Positions 24,556 to 32,888 of a stretch of 41,260 nucleotides of DNA are shown piece by piece. The stretch covers positions 1 through 41,260 of the forward strand of contig CACEFK010000006.1 in assembly GCA_902558835.1 (NCBI GenBank), given 5' to 3'. This stretch comes from an uncultured Pelagibacteraceae bacterium. Lineage in GTDB: Bacteria; Pseudomonadota; Alphaproteobacteria; Pelagibacterales; Pelagibacteraceae. How positions within the stretch are numbered: position 1 is the stretch's first letter; the number at the start of each line of letters is the position of its first letter. Under the pieces are notes generated by a model. The model searched no databases. It was not told where the DNA came from and saw only the letters and a list, made by a program, of their open reading frames with translations. Position numbers and translations under genes: made by a program.

Positions 24556-27129
24556 ATGGAGTTTAAAAAAATCCAATTAAACGGATTTAAATCTTTTGCT
24601 GAAAAAACCAACTTCTTAATTGAGGATGGTCTTACGGGTATAGTGGGTCCTAACGGCTGTGGAAAATCAAACATTGTAGAATCTTTAAGATGGGTAATGG
24701 GAGAGACCTCGGCAAAAAGTATGCGTGGATCTGGTATGGAGGATGTTATATTTTCAGGAACATCTAATAAAGCATCAAAAAATATTGCAGAAGTATCTAT
24801 TGAAGTTGAAAACAAAGATAAAGAAGGCCCAATCCAATACCGTGAGTTGGAACAAATACAAGTTAGAAGAAAAATAGAAAAAGATAAAGGATCTAAATTT
24901 TACATTAACGATAAAGAAGTAAGAGCAAGAGATGCGCAAATGTTTTTTGCAGATCTTTCGACTGGTGCACACTCTCCATCTATGATTAGCCAAGGAAGAA
25001 TAGGTGCATTAGTAACTGCAAAACCAACAGATAGAAGGGCTATTTTAGAAGAAGCTGCGGGAATATCTGGTTTACACGTTAGAAGACATGAGGCTGAATT
25101 AAGATTAGGTGCGGCTGAGAATAATTTAAAAAGAGCAGATGAATTAAGAAGACAGCAAGAAAAACAGTTGGCAAATCTTCAAAAACAAGCTGAAGAGGCA
25201 ACAAAATACAAACTAATTTCAGATCAAATTAAAAAAATTGAAGCAGGCTTATATTATTTAAAATTATTAGAAATAGACAAAGAAATTAGAATAGAAAATG
25301 AAATTAATACTGAGGCAGAAGGAGAAGTAGAAGGATTTAATAACAAAATATCAGAATTAGAAAATTCAATTAAAGCTTTTACAGATAAAGTAAATCCATT
25401 GAGAGAAAAAAATATAGAAAATTTATCAAGGATACAAAGACTTAATTTAGAACTTCAAAGTTTAGATGAGGAAAATACAAGAATTCAAGATGAGATAGAA
25501 AGCATCAAAAAATCAATTCAAACACTTGATGATGATATCACGAGAGAAAAAGGGATTATTATAGACGCTAACTCAAATGAAAAAAGATTAAAGGAAGAAA
25601 AAACTGAATTAATTGAGACAGACTCGAAGTATTTTGAAACAGAAAAATTATCTAATGAAGAGTTAGAAAGTGCAAAAAATAAACTTAAAGAAGAACAAAA
25701 AGCTGTTGATGAAGTTGTAAATAATTTAGCTGAAGAAACTGTAAATATAAGTGTTGGTCCAATAAGAAATGTAAAAAACACTATATCAAGGGTAAAAGAA
25801 TTAATAGATAGTAATGAAATAAATCAAGCAGTAACACTTCTAGATAGATGTAATATGGAGCTAGATAGTTTTTTAAATGATTTAAAAAATGAGAGATCTA
25901 GAAGTGAATTATTAGGTGTTAGTGAAAAATCAAAAAATATAAAATTACTCCAAGAAAAATATGCTGATGCATATAGTAAAAATCAATCAATTAAAAATGA
26001 GTCTCTAAAAAGAAATGAGAGAATTAAAACTATTGAAACAGAAATTGAAAGTTGGAAAAATTTACTAACTAACTCAGAAAAAATGGTTAATGAACTAACA
26101 CAAAGAAAAGAAAAATTATCTAAACAATTAGGTGATTTAGAAAACCAACCTAGAGTACAGGCAGAGAGAAAAGGTCAAATTTCAGAAAATTTAAGAATTT
26201 CAGATAAAGAAAAAATTGATAATGAAGCGATTATAGATGAAACAGATCAAAAAATTGAAATGTTAAGAACGCAATTAAATGAAATTCAAGAACAATCAAT
26301 TCAAATCAGAGAAAGAAAAGCAAGCTCAGGAGCTACAATTGAAGGCCTGCAAAAAAGAAAAAATGATCTTCTCGATAGAATTAGTTCTGAGTTAAATTTG
26401 AATGAAGATAATATTTTAGAAAATTCAAATCTAAACGGAGTAGAAGAGCTTCCAAATCCAGTTGATCAAGAAGATGCTTTGGACAAGAAAAAACAAGAAA
26501 GAGAAAAATTAGGATCTGTAAATTTAAAAGCAGATGAAGAAACAAGTAAATATGAAGAAGAGATAAAAAAAATGGAACAGGATCGTGCCGACCTTGTTAC
26601 TGCTATTGTGAAACTGAAAGATAGTATCAATGAACTTAATCAAAAAGGAAGAGAAAGATTAATTGAAGCTTTTGAAAAAGTTAATAGAAAATTTAATGAA
26701 GTTTATACAAAACTTTTCAATGGTGGTAATGCCAAACTAGAATTAGTGGATTCTGATGATCCGCTTGAAGCAGGTTTAGAAATGTTAGTTAGTCCTCCGG
26801 GAAAAAGACTTCAATCTATAACTTTGTTATCTGGAGGTGAGCAAGCATTGACTGCCCTCTCATTAATCTTTGCAGTATTTTTAACAAACCCTTCACCTAT
26901 ATGTGTATTAGATGAGGTTGATGCACCGCTTGACGATGCGAACGTAACAAGATTTTGTAGTTTACTTGAGGAGCTAATTAAAATCACCAACACCAAATTC
27001 ATAATTGTAACTCACCATGCTTTAACTATGTCAAAAATGAACAGACTATATGGGGTAACTATGCCTCAAAAGGGAATTAGTCAGCTTGTGGCTGTTGATT
27101 TGCAAAAAGCAGAGAGTATGGTTGCTTAA
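24556..27129 (+). CDS. smc: Chromosome segregation protein SMC, short form without recognisable hinge
   Basis: An 857-residue SMC ATPase, against about 1150-1200 for usual bacterial SMC. The N-terminal head has Walker A GPNGCGKSN (residues 31-39) and the opening LNGFKSFAEKTN; the C-terminal head has the signature LLSGGEQALTALSLIFAVF (about 757 onward) and Walker B CVLDEVDAPLDDANV. Between them are long coiled coils. At the middle, where the hinge should be, residues 393-455 (SVGPIRNVKNTISRVKELI and so on) are helical, charged and glycine-poor, without the glycine-rich hinge fold. The reading frame is intact, so this looks like a natural reduced form. It probably still condenses and segregates the chromosome. 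Confidence 0.92.
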   Translation: MEFKKIQLNGFKSFAEKTNFLIEDGLTGIVGPNGCGKSNIVESLRWVMGETSAKSMRGSGMEDVIFSGTSNKASKNIAEVSIEVENKDKEGPIQYRELEQIQVRRKIEKDKGSKFYINDKEVRARDAQMFFADLSTGAHSPSMISQGRIGALVTAKPTDRRAILEEAAGISGLHVRRHEAELRLGAAENNLKRADELRRQQEKQLANLQKQAEEATKYKLISDQIKKIEAGLYYLKLLEIDKEIRIENEINTEAEGEVEGFNNKISELENSIKAFTDKVNPLREKNIENLSRIQRLNLELQSLDEENTRIQDEIESIKKSIQTLDDDITREKGIIIDANSNEKRLKEEKTELIETDSKYFETEKLSNEELESAKNKLKEEQKAVDEVVNNLAEETVNISVGPIRNVKNTISRVKELIDSNEINQAVTLLDRCNMELDSFLNDLKNERSRSELLGVSEKSKNIKLLQEKYADAYSKNQSIKNESLKRNERIKTIETEIESWKNLLTNSEKMVNELTQRKEKLSKQLGDLENQPRVQAERKGQISENLRISDKEKIDNEAIIDETDQKIEMLRTQLNEIQEQSIQIRERKASSGATIEGLQKRKNDLLDRISSELNLNEDNILENSNLNGVEELPNPVDQEDALDKKKQEREKLGSVNLKADEETSKYEEEIKKMEQDRADLVTAIVKLKDSINELNQKGRERLIEAFEKVNRKFNEVYTKLFNGGNAKLELVDSDDPLEAGLEMLVSPPGKRLQSITLLSGGEQALTALSLIFAVFLTNPSPICVLDEVDAPLDDANVTRFCSLLEELIKITNTKFIIVTHHALTMSKMNRLYGVTMPQKGISQLVAVDLQKAESMVA

Positions 27130-27138
27130 ACTATATAA

Positions 27139-27414
27139 ATGCCAAAAGACCCTTTTAAAACTCGCTTAGAGATTGCAAAAAGCAAGATTTCAAAGAAAAA
27201 TCTCTACAATAAGAAGAATGACCCCTCACCTATAGGAACTGCATTCAAATTGAGCACAGAACTTGTTTCTGCAGTGGCTGTGGGGACAATTATTGGGTTT
27301 ATTTTTGACAAGACCTTTGGTACTAAACCCTGGTTTATATTAATATTTTTTTTTGTTGGTGTAGTTGCTGGAATAACCAATGTGATTAGATCCGCAAAAA
27401 AAATGCAAAAATAA
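27139..27414 (+). CDS. atpI: ATP synthase protein I (AtpI/AtpZ-like)
   Basis: A 91-residue membrane protein at the head of the Fo gene cluster. The first 45 residues are polar and lysine-rich; two hydrophobic hairpin segments follow (LVSAVAVGTIIGFIFDKTFG and PWFILIFFFVGVVAGITNV). This matches AtpI/AtpZ accessory proteins, which assist c-ring assembly or ion transport for ATP synthase. It starts 9 nt after smc and ends 9 nt before atpB, so the Fo genes may also receive transcription from smc. Confidence 0.88.
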   Translation: MPKDPFKTRLEIAKSKISKKNLYNKKNDPSPIGTAFKLSTELVSAVAVGTIIGFIFDKTFGTKPWFILIFFFVGVVAGITNVIRSAKKMQK

Positions 27415-27423
27415 ATAAGTATT

Positions 27424-28158
27424 ATGGCAGCAAATCCTATGTCCCAATTCGACGTTTATAGAATTGGACCAGAAATTAAAGTTGGAGCATTCGACATATC
27501 ATTTACTAACGCAAGTTTGTTTATGATTTTAAGTACTGTGTCTATTTTGTTAATCTTTAATTTAGGATCAAAAAAAAATTCAATACTACCAAACAAAATT
27601 CAATTATTAGCAGAACTTAGCTACACCTTTGTATCCAAAATGATTAGCGATACAGCTGGGTCAAAAGCTAAACCATACTTTGCATTTATATTTTCTCTAT
27701 TCATGTTTGTTTTATTTTGTAACATGTTTGGAATGATACCTTATACTTTTACTGTAACCAGTCATATCATTGTAACATTTGTGCTCGCAGCATTTATATT
27801 TATTGGAGTGACTGTAATTGGGTTTATTAAACATGGATTTGGATATTTAAAATTATTTGTTCCAAGTGGAGTGCCTGCAGTATTACTCCCTTTAATTGTT
27901 GTTATAGAAATTATTTCTTATTTAAGTAGACCTATAAGTTTATCAGTTAGATTATTTGCCAATATGATGGCTGGTCATACAATGATGAAAGTTTTCGGAG
28001 GCTTTGTAATTAGCCTTGGAATAGTTGGTGGGTGGCTTCCACTAAGTTTTTCGGTTGCTTTAACTGGTTTGGAGATCTTAGTTGCTTTTCTTCAAGCTTA
28101 TGTTTTTGCAATCTTAACCTGCATCTATTTAAATGATGCATTAAATTTACACCATTAA
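27424..28158 (+). CDS. atpB: ATP synthase Fo subunit a
   Basis: A 244-residue membrane subunit that forms the two proton half-channels against the c ring. The essential arginine lies in LSRPISLSVRLFANMMAGH, the conserved helix 4-5 region, and ALTGLEILVAFLQAYVFAILTCIYLNDAL is the matching C-terminal helix with conserved E and Q. Five or six membrane segments are visible. The N-terminus MAANPMSQFDVYRIGP resembles alphaproteobacterial and mitochondrial subunit a. Confidence 0.97.
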   Translation: MAANPMSQFDVYRIGPEIKVGAFDISFTNASLFMILSTVSILLIFNLGSKKNSILPNKIQLLAELSYTFVSKMISDTAGSKAKPYFAFIFSLFMFVLFCNMFGMIPYTFTVTSHIIVTFVLAAFIFIGVTVIGFIKHGFGYLKLFVPSGVPAVLLPLIVVIEIISYLSRPISLSVRLFANMMAGHTMMKVFGGFVISLGIVGGWLPLSFSVALTGLEILVAFLQAYVFAILTCIYLNDALNLHH

Positions 28159-28164
28159 TAACAG

Positions 28165-28170
28165 AGGAGG
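28165..28170 (+). promoter_or_regulatory. Strong Shine-Dalgarno sequence of atpE
   Basis: A complete AGGAGG, 5 nt before the ATG of atpE. Most genes in this window have poor or no Shine-Dalgarno matches and many start inside the previous gene. A strong site here fits the need for many copies of subunit c (a ring of about 10-15) relative to the single copy of subunit a made from the same message. Confidence 0.85.
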
Positions 28171-28175
28171 ATATA

Positions 28176-28403
28176 ATGGAATTAGAAGCAGCAAAAATGA
28201 TCGGAGCAGGTTTAGCAGCAATTGCTTTAGCTGGAGCCGGTGTTGGTATTGGAATAATTTTTGGAAATTATTTGTCTGGTGCAATGAGAAATCCATCTGC
28301 AGCACAAAAACAATTTCCTAACTTGCTTTTAGGTTTTGCACTTGCAGAAGCTACAGGATTATTCGGATTGGTAGTTGCGTTAATCATTCTCTTTGCGTTT
28401 TAA
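28176..28403 (+). CDS. atpE: ATP synthase Fo subunit c
   Basis: A 75-residue hairpin of two membrane helices. Helix 1 has the glycine-rich GAGVGIGIIFG packing motif; the polar loop is RNPSAAQKQ; the ion-binding carboxylate is E58 in GFALAEATGLFGLVV. The residues around it (Ala after Glu, no ligand Gln in helix 1) point to protons rather than sodium ions as coupling ion. Length is as in mitochondria and other Alphaproteobacteria. Confidence 0.98.
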   Translation: MELEAAKMIGAGLAAIALAGAGVGIGIIFGNYLSGAMRNPSAAQKQFPNLLLGFALAEATGLFGLVVALIILFAF

Positions 28404-28407
28404 ATTG

Positions 28408-28998
28408 ATGGTTAAAAAAATATATTTTCAGTCAATATTTTTTAGCTTCTTTTTTATTAAAGAAGCTTTTGCAGCTGAAAGCGGAGGTATGCCTCAATTA
28501 AATCCAGAGTTTTGGGTTTCTCAAATTTTTTGGCTAATACTTACTTTTGGTATTATGTATTTAGTTTTATCTAAACTAATACTACCAAAAATTAGTAACA
28601 ATTTAGAATCGAGAAAATCTCAAATATTAGAAAATATTGAGGCTGCTGAGAAACAAAGAGAAGATAGTGATGCAAAACTAAAAGAATACGATGAAATTAT
28701 ATCTAAAAGCAAACTTGAGGCTAATAGTATTTTCAATCAAGCAAGAGAAAAAGCACTAAAAGATATTGGTGCAAAAAGAGAAGTACTTGATAAGCAAATT
28801 GATAATGAAATTGCTGAGGCTGAAAAAGAAATAGATGCATTAAGAAAAAATGCGCCAGATAAAATAAATAAAATTGCTATTGAGACTTCATCTGAGTTAT
28901 TGCAAAAACTAATTGGAGCAGAAGTAAATAATAGTAGTATATCTGCAATTGTTGACGATCTATCTAAAAGAAATGGAGATAAATACTATGGCAATTGA
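28408..28998 (+). CDS. atpF': ATP synthase Fo subunit b' (AtpF2/AtpG)
   Basis: A 196-residue peripheral-stalk subunit. After a hydrophobic, signal-like start (residues 1-22, ending EAFAAES) comes the membrane segment FWVSQIFWLILTFGIMYLVLSKLILPKI and a long charged coiled coil (LESRKSQILENIEAAEKQREDSDAKLKEYDEII). Alphaproteobacteria carry separate b and b' chains, as here. I use ATG 28408; an in-frame TTG at 28393 lies within atpE. The last 11 nt overlap atpF. Confidence 0.93.
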   Translation: MVKKIYFQSIFFSFFFIKEAFAAESGGMPQLNPEFWVSQIFWLILTFGIMYLVLSKLILPKISNNLESRKSQILENIEAAEKQREDSDAKLKEYDEIISKSKLEANSIFNQAREKALKDIGAKREVLDKQIDNEIAEAEKEIDALRKNAPDKINKIAIETSSELLQKLIGAEVNNSSISAIVDDLSKRNGDKYYGN

Positions 28999-29485
28999 TG
29001 CAACATTTTGGGTAGCCGTATCATTTATTATTTTTTTTGGAGCGTTAATTTACCTTAAAATTCCTCAAAAAATTTCTGAAATGTTAAATAAAATGATATC
29101 TGACATTAAAAATGAAATTGATGAAAGTGAAAAATTAAGAACCGAGGCAAAAACACTATTAGAAAACTCACAAAAAAAATTAGATACAGCTCAGTCTGTT
29201 AGCAACGAAATTCTTGAGAACGCCAAAAAAGATGCGGACAGATTAATAATTGAGATGAATGATAAGTTTCATAAATCATCAGAAATTAAAAAAAATTTAG
29301 CTGAAAATAAAATAAGTCAGATGAAAGAAGCCGCTTTAAAAGAAATTAAGGACGCATCAATAAAGATTGCCGTAGACTCAGTTAAAAAAATAATAACTAC
29401 ATCTGTAGATAAGTCAAAATTAGATGCTGTGTTTCAAAAAAATTTAGATGAAACTAAAGCAGAGTTAAAAAAAATTAACTCATAA
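28988..29485 (+). CDS. atpF: ATP synthase Fo subunit b
   Basis: A 165-residue peripheral-stalk subunit: one N-terminal membrane helix (ATFWVAVSFIIFFGALIYLKIP, residues 4-25) then a long amphipathic coiled coil to the end. The ATG at 28988 is preceded by GGAG at 28975-28978; this start gives the membrane helix directly at the N-terminus, so I prefer it over an upstream start at 28949. It ends the Fo operon. The F1 genes (atpHAGDC) are not in the window, as usual in Alphaproteobacteria where Fo and F1 are separate loci. Confidence 0.94.
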   Translation: MAIDATFWVAVSFIIFFGALIYLKIPQKISEMLNKMISDIKNEIDESEKLRTEAKTLLENSQKKLDTAQSVSNEILENAKKDADRLIIEMNDKFHKSSEIKKNLAENKISQMKEAALKEIKDASIKIAVDSVKKIITTSVDKSKLDAVFQKNLDETKAELKKINS

Positions 29486-29524
29486 TACACTTACAATTTT
29501 TCAAAAAAGCTATAAATTATTAAA
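29486..29524 (+). promoter_or_regulatory. Junction between Fo operon and carotenoid operon
   Basis: The 39 bp gap contains no G+C-rich hairpin followed by a T run, so I see no intrinsic terminator after atpF. TATAAA at 29511-29516 could be a -10 for crtI, but no convincing -35 lies at the right distance (CACTTA is at 17 bp). Transcription of the retinal genes could therefore be read-through from the Fo operon, a weak own promoter, or both. Confidence 0.4.
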
Positions 29525-30985
29525 ATGAACTCTATAGTCATTGGATCAGGATTTGGTGGAATCGCAGCAGCACTAAGACTTAAAGCAAAAGGACATAAGG
29601 TAAAATTAATAGAAAAACATCCAGACCTAGGTGGTAGAGCTAGAGTTTTTAAAAGAAATGGATTTATATATGATGCTGGACCAACAGTAATTACTGCACC
29701 CTACTTAATTAATGAATTGTTCGAGTTATTCAATAAAGATCCAAAAAATTATATAGAACTAACACCACTTAAAACTTGGTACCAATTTATTTTTGAGGAC
29801 AAAACTAAATTTAACTATTCAGGTGACGAAATAGAGATGAAAGACCAAATTGAGAAACTTAGCAAAGAAGATGTAAATGGATATGAAAAATTAGTTAATT
29901 TTACAAAAAAGATATTTGATAAAGGTTTCTTAGAACTTGCAGATGTACCATTTGATAAACCTTTTGTAATGATGAAACAATTGCCTGCTCTATTAAAACT
30001 TAAAAGTTATAAATCAGTTTACTCACTTGTTTCATCTTATATAAAAAATGAAAAATTAAGAAGAATGCTTAGCATGCATCCTTTACTAGTTGGGGGAAAC
30101 CCTTTTACCACCACTTCTATTTATGGATTAATTCTTTATTTAGAAAAAAAATGGGGAATACATTATTCAGTTGGAGGAACCGGAAATATAATTAAAGGTT
30201 TTGAAAAATTAATGAATGAGGTTGGTATTGAAATAATAAAAAACAGTGAAGTAACAGAAATTATATCAAAAAATAATAAAATAAGTGGTGTAAAATTAAA
30301 TAATGAAAATGAAATTGGTGCAGATAATGTTGTTTGTAATGCAGATCCACCTGCATTTTATGAGAAGATGTTAAGCAAAAGCAACGAGAATTCCATGTTG
30401 TTTAATTGGAAAAAAAATCGAATGGAATATTCTATGGGTTTATTTGTTTACTATTTTGGAACAAAAAAAATTTATGAGAATGTTGAACATCATACAATAA
30501 AGTTTGGAAATAAATATAAAGAACATCTTGATGACATATTTGATAAGAAAAAATTAAATAATGATATTAGCTATTACCTTCATAGACCTACAGCGACTGA
30601 TAAAACTATGGCCCCAGAAGGAAATGATTGTTTTTATGTGTTAGTACCTGTTCCTAACAATCAGTCAAAAATAAATTGGGAAACTGAAGGTGAAAAAATG
30701 AAAAATCTTCTAATTGAAAAAATGGAAAAAGACTTAATGCCAGATCTTAAGAATAATATAGTTGAGGATTTTTATCTAACGCCTGATTACTTTGAAAAGG
30801 AGTTAAATACAAAATTTGGATCAGGGTTTTCAATTCAACCTAAATTTACACAATCCGCATACTTTAGATTTCATAATAAGTCAGAAATATATGATGGTTT
30901 ATACTTTGTTGGTGCAGGTACACATCCAGGGGCTGGGGTACCAGGCGTTCTCTCTTCAGCAAAAGTTTTAGATAAATTATTTTAA
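29525..30985 (+). CDS. crtI: Phytoene desaturase (lycopene-forming)
   Basis: A 486-residue flavoprotein that converts phytoene to lycopene. The N-terminal dinucleotide motif is SIVIGSGFGGIAAALRLKAKG, followed by LIEKHPDLGGRARVFKRNGF and YDAGPTVITAPYLI, and the C-terminal bacterial desaturase signature is FVGAGTHPGAGVPGVLSSAKV. Length and motifs are those of CrtI. It starts the run crtI-crtB-crtY-blh-ispH; the stop and crtB start share one base (TAATG), so translation is coupled. The number of desaturation steps is inferred from the presence of lycopene cyclase. Confidence 0.96.
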   Translation: MNSIVIGSGFGGIAAALRLKAKGHKVKLIEKHPDLGGRARVFKRNGFIYDAGPTVITAPYLINELFELFNKDPKNYIELTPLKTWYQFIFEDKTKFNYSGDEIEMKDQIEKLSKEDVNGYEKLVNFTKKIFDKGFLELADVPFDKPFVMMKQLPALLKLKSYKSVYSLVSSYIKNEKLRRMLSMHPLLVGGNPFTTTSIYGLILYLEKKWGIHYSVGGTGNIIKGFEKLMNEVGIEIIKNSEVTEIISKNNKISGVKLNNENEIGADNVVCNADPPAFYEKMLSKSNENSMLFNWKKNRMEYSMGLFVYYFGTKKIYENVEHHTIKFGNKYKEHLDDIFDKKKLNNDISYYLHRPTATDKTMAPEGNDCFYVLVPVPNNQSKINWETEGEKMKNLLIEKMEKDLMPDLKNNIVEDFYLTPDYFEKELNTKFGSGFSIQPKFTQSAYFRFHNKSEIYDGLYFVGAGTHPGAGVPGVLSSAKVLDKLF

Positions 30986-31836
30986 TGTTAACAAAGAATT
31001 ATTTAGCCATTTACGCAAAATCTTTTAATTGGGCAGGTTTTTTTTTACCAAAAAAAACCTATGAAAAATGCTCTGCACTTTATGATTTTTGTAGAGAAGC
31101 AGATAATATTGCTGATGACGAAAACAATATTGAAATAAAAAAAGATAATTTTATTAAATTTAGAAATAATTTTGTTAATAAAAATTATGATGATCCAATT
31201 ATTAAAAACATGTGGAGTCTTATTAATGAATTTAGTATTTCAACTAAAATTGTAGACGATTTATTTGAGGGTATTAATTCTGATATAAAAGAAAATGTTA
31301 AACTTAATTCAAAAAAAGAATTATTAATTTATTCCTATAGGGTGGCTGGAACAGTTGGATTGATGATGGCTAAGATATTGAATGTTCACAAAGAACAATC
31401 TCTAAAATCAGCTATTGATCTTGGGATTGCTATGCAATTAACAAATATCTCTAGAGATGTTATGGAAGATAAAAAAAATAAAAGATTTTATATCAATGAA
31501 AGTTTTGAGGACATAAAGAATACAATCAAGCTTTCAGAACAATTTTATAAAAACTCATTTTACTCAATTAAAGAAATACCATTTAGTTTCAGATTTTCTA
31601 TTTTAGTAGCAAGAAGGGTTTATAGAAAAATAGGATATAAAATTTTAAACAAACAAAACATAGAAAATTATAAAAAGTCAGGAAAAATTTATGTTTCAAA
31701 TATTGAAAAAATTATTGAAACTTTTTTATCTATTTTTGACTTAATTAAGTTATCACTTATAAGTAAAAACGATGATAATATTAATCATGATCATAATTTA
31801 ATTAATGAAGAAATAAATTTAAATGAAAGAATTTGA
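30985..31836 (+). CDS. crtB: Phytoene synthase
   Basis: A 283-residue prenyl-condensing enzyme joining two geranylgeranyl diphosphates to phytoene. The two metal-binding aspartate-rich regions are ALYDFCREADNIADD (about residues 30-44) and GIAMQLTNISRDVMEDKKNKRFYI (about 148-171), with SYRVAGTVGLMMAKI between. The substrate must come from a GGPP synthase outside this window. It overlaps crtI by 1 nt and crtY by 14 nt. Squalene synthase is the related alternative, made unlikely by the carotenoid neighbours. Confidence 0.95.
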   Translation: MLTKNYLAIYAKSFNWAGFFLPKKTYEKCSALYDFCREADNIADDENNIEIKKDNFIKFRNNFVNKNYDDPIIKNMWSLINEFSISTKIVDDLFEGINSDIKENVKLNSKKELLIYSYRVAGTVGLMMAKILNVHKEQSLKSAIDLGIAMQLTNISRDVMEDKKNKRFYINESFEDIKNTIKLSEQFYKNSFYSIKEIPFSFRFSILVARRVYRKIGYKILNKQNIENYKKSGKIYVSNIEKIIETFLSIFDLIKLSLISKNDDNINHDHNLINEEINLNERI

Positions 31837-32887
31837 TTACATAATTATAGGTGGAGGTTGCGCAGGTCTTTCATTAGCATATGAGCTGGAAATTTATGAT
31901 AAATTAAAAGATAAAACCTTAGCAATAATTGAACCTAGAGAAGATTATAAAAGAGATAAAACCTGGTCATTTTGGAAGGTTTTTTCACACAACTTCGATG
32001 ACTGTGTCAAAAAAAGTTGGAATAATTTTACAATAAATACACCCAATAATACAAAATATGTAAATTGCGAACATACACCATATCAAACAATTGATAGTGG
32101 CATGTTCTACGAAAAAATAATTTCAAAACTTAAATTAAATAAAAATATTAAGTTTTTTAAAAGTATTGATGAAATAGATAAATCAAATTCAATTGTATTT
32201 AATAGTGTACCTAATTTTGAGAATAAACAGAGTGAGTTGTGGCAACACTTTTGTGGAGTTGAAATAGAAACAGAAAAAGACTTTTTTGATGACGAAATAT
32301 TCAATTTGATGGACTTTGCTTGTGATCAAAGAAACAAAGTTCATTTTTTTTATACGCTACCATTCACTAACAGAAATGCATTAGTTGAAACTACTTGGAT
32401 ATCTGAACTAAATAATGAAAAACTGAAAGATTATGATGAGCAAATTGATGATTATTTGAGTAAACATCTAAATATCAGAAACTGTAAAATTAACTTCAAA
32501 GAAACTGGAGCAATCCCACTTTTTAGACAAAAAAATTTGAAAAAATCAAATGAAATTTACATAGGCTCAGCAGGAGGTATGACTAGATTAAGTACGGGTT
32601 ATACTTTCCTAAATATTCAAGAACAGAGCAGATATATAAGAGAAAACATAGAAAATATTAAAAATGTAAATTTATTTAAAATTAATTCAAAATATGATTT
32701 TTTAGATAAAATCTTATTAAGAGTTCTTAAAAATAATTCAAATGAAATGGGCAATATATTTTTCAAAGTTTTTAATTCAAAACCTAAAACAGCTATCAAT
32801 TTTTTATCAAATAAAAGCAGTTTTATTGAAGATTTAGAGGTAATTCTAAAAATGCCAAAGTGGAAATTTTTAAAAGAATTAATTTAA
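31823..32887 (+). CDS. crtY: Lycopene beta-cyclase (CrtY type)
   Basis: A 354-residue flavoprotein that closes both ends of lycopene to beta-carotene. The N-terminal FAD motif is YIIIGGGCAGLSLAYEL, then IIEPREDYKRDKTWSFW, the typical CrtY D-x-TW motif, and near the C-terminus GAIPLFRQ and GSAGGMTRLSTGYTFLNIQ. It overlaps crtB by 14 nt and ends 1 nt before blh. With blh following directly, beta-carotene is most likely the intermediate to retinal rather than an end product. Confidence 0.94.
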   Translation: MKEFDYIIIGGGCAGLSLAYELEIYDKLKDKTLAIIEPREDYKRDKTWSFWKVFSHNFDDCVKKSWNNFTINTPNNTKYVNCEHTPYQTIDSGMFYEKIISKLKLNKNIKFFKSIDEIDKSNSIVFNSVPNFENKQSELWQHFCGVEIETEKDFFDDEIFNLMDFACDQRNKVHFFYTLPFTNRNALVETTWISELNNEKLKDYDEQIDDYLSKHLNIRNCKINFKETGAIPLFRQKNLKKSNEIYIGSAGGMTRLSTGYTFLNIQEQSRYIRENIENIKNVNLFKINSKYDFLDKILLRVLKNNSNEMGNIFFKVFNSKPKTAINFLSNKSSFIEDLEVILKMPKWKFLKELI

Positions 32888-32888
32888 A

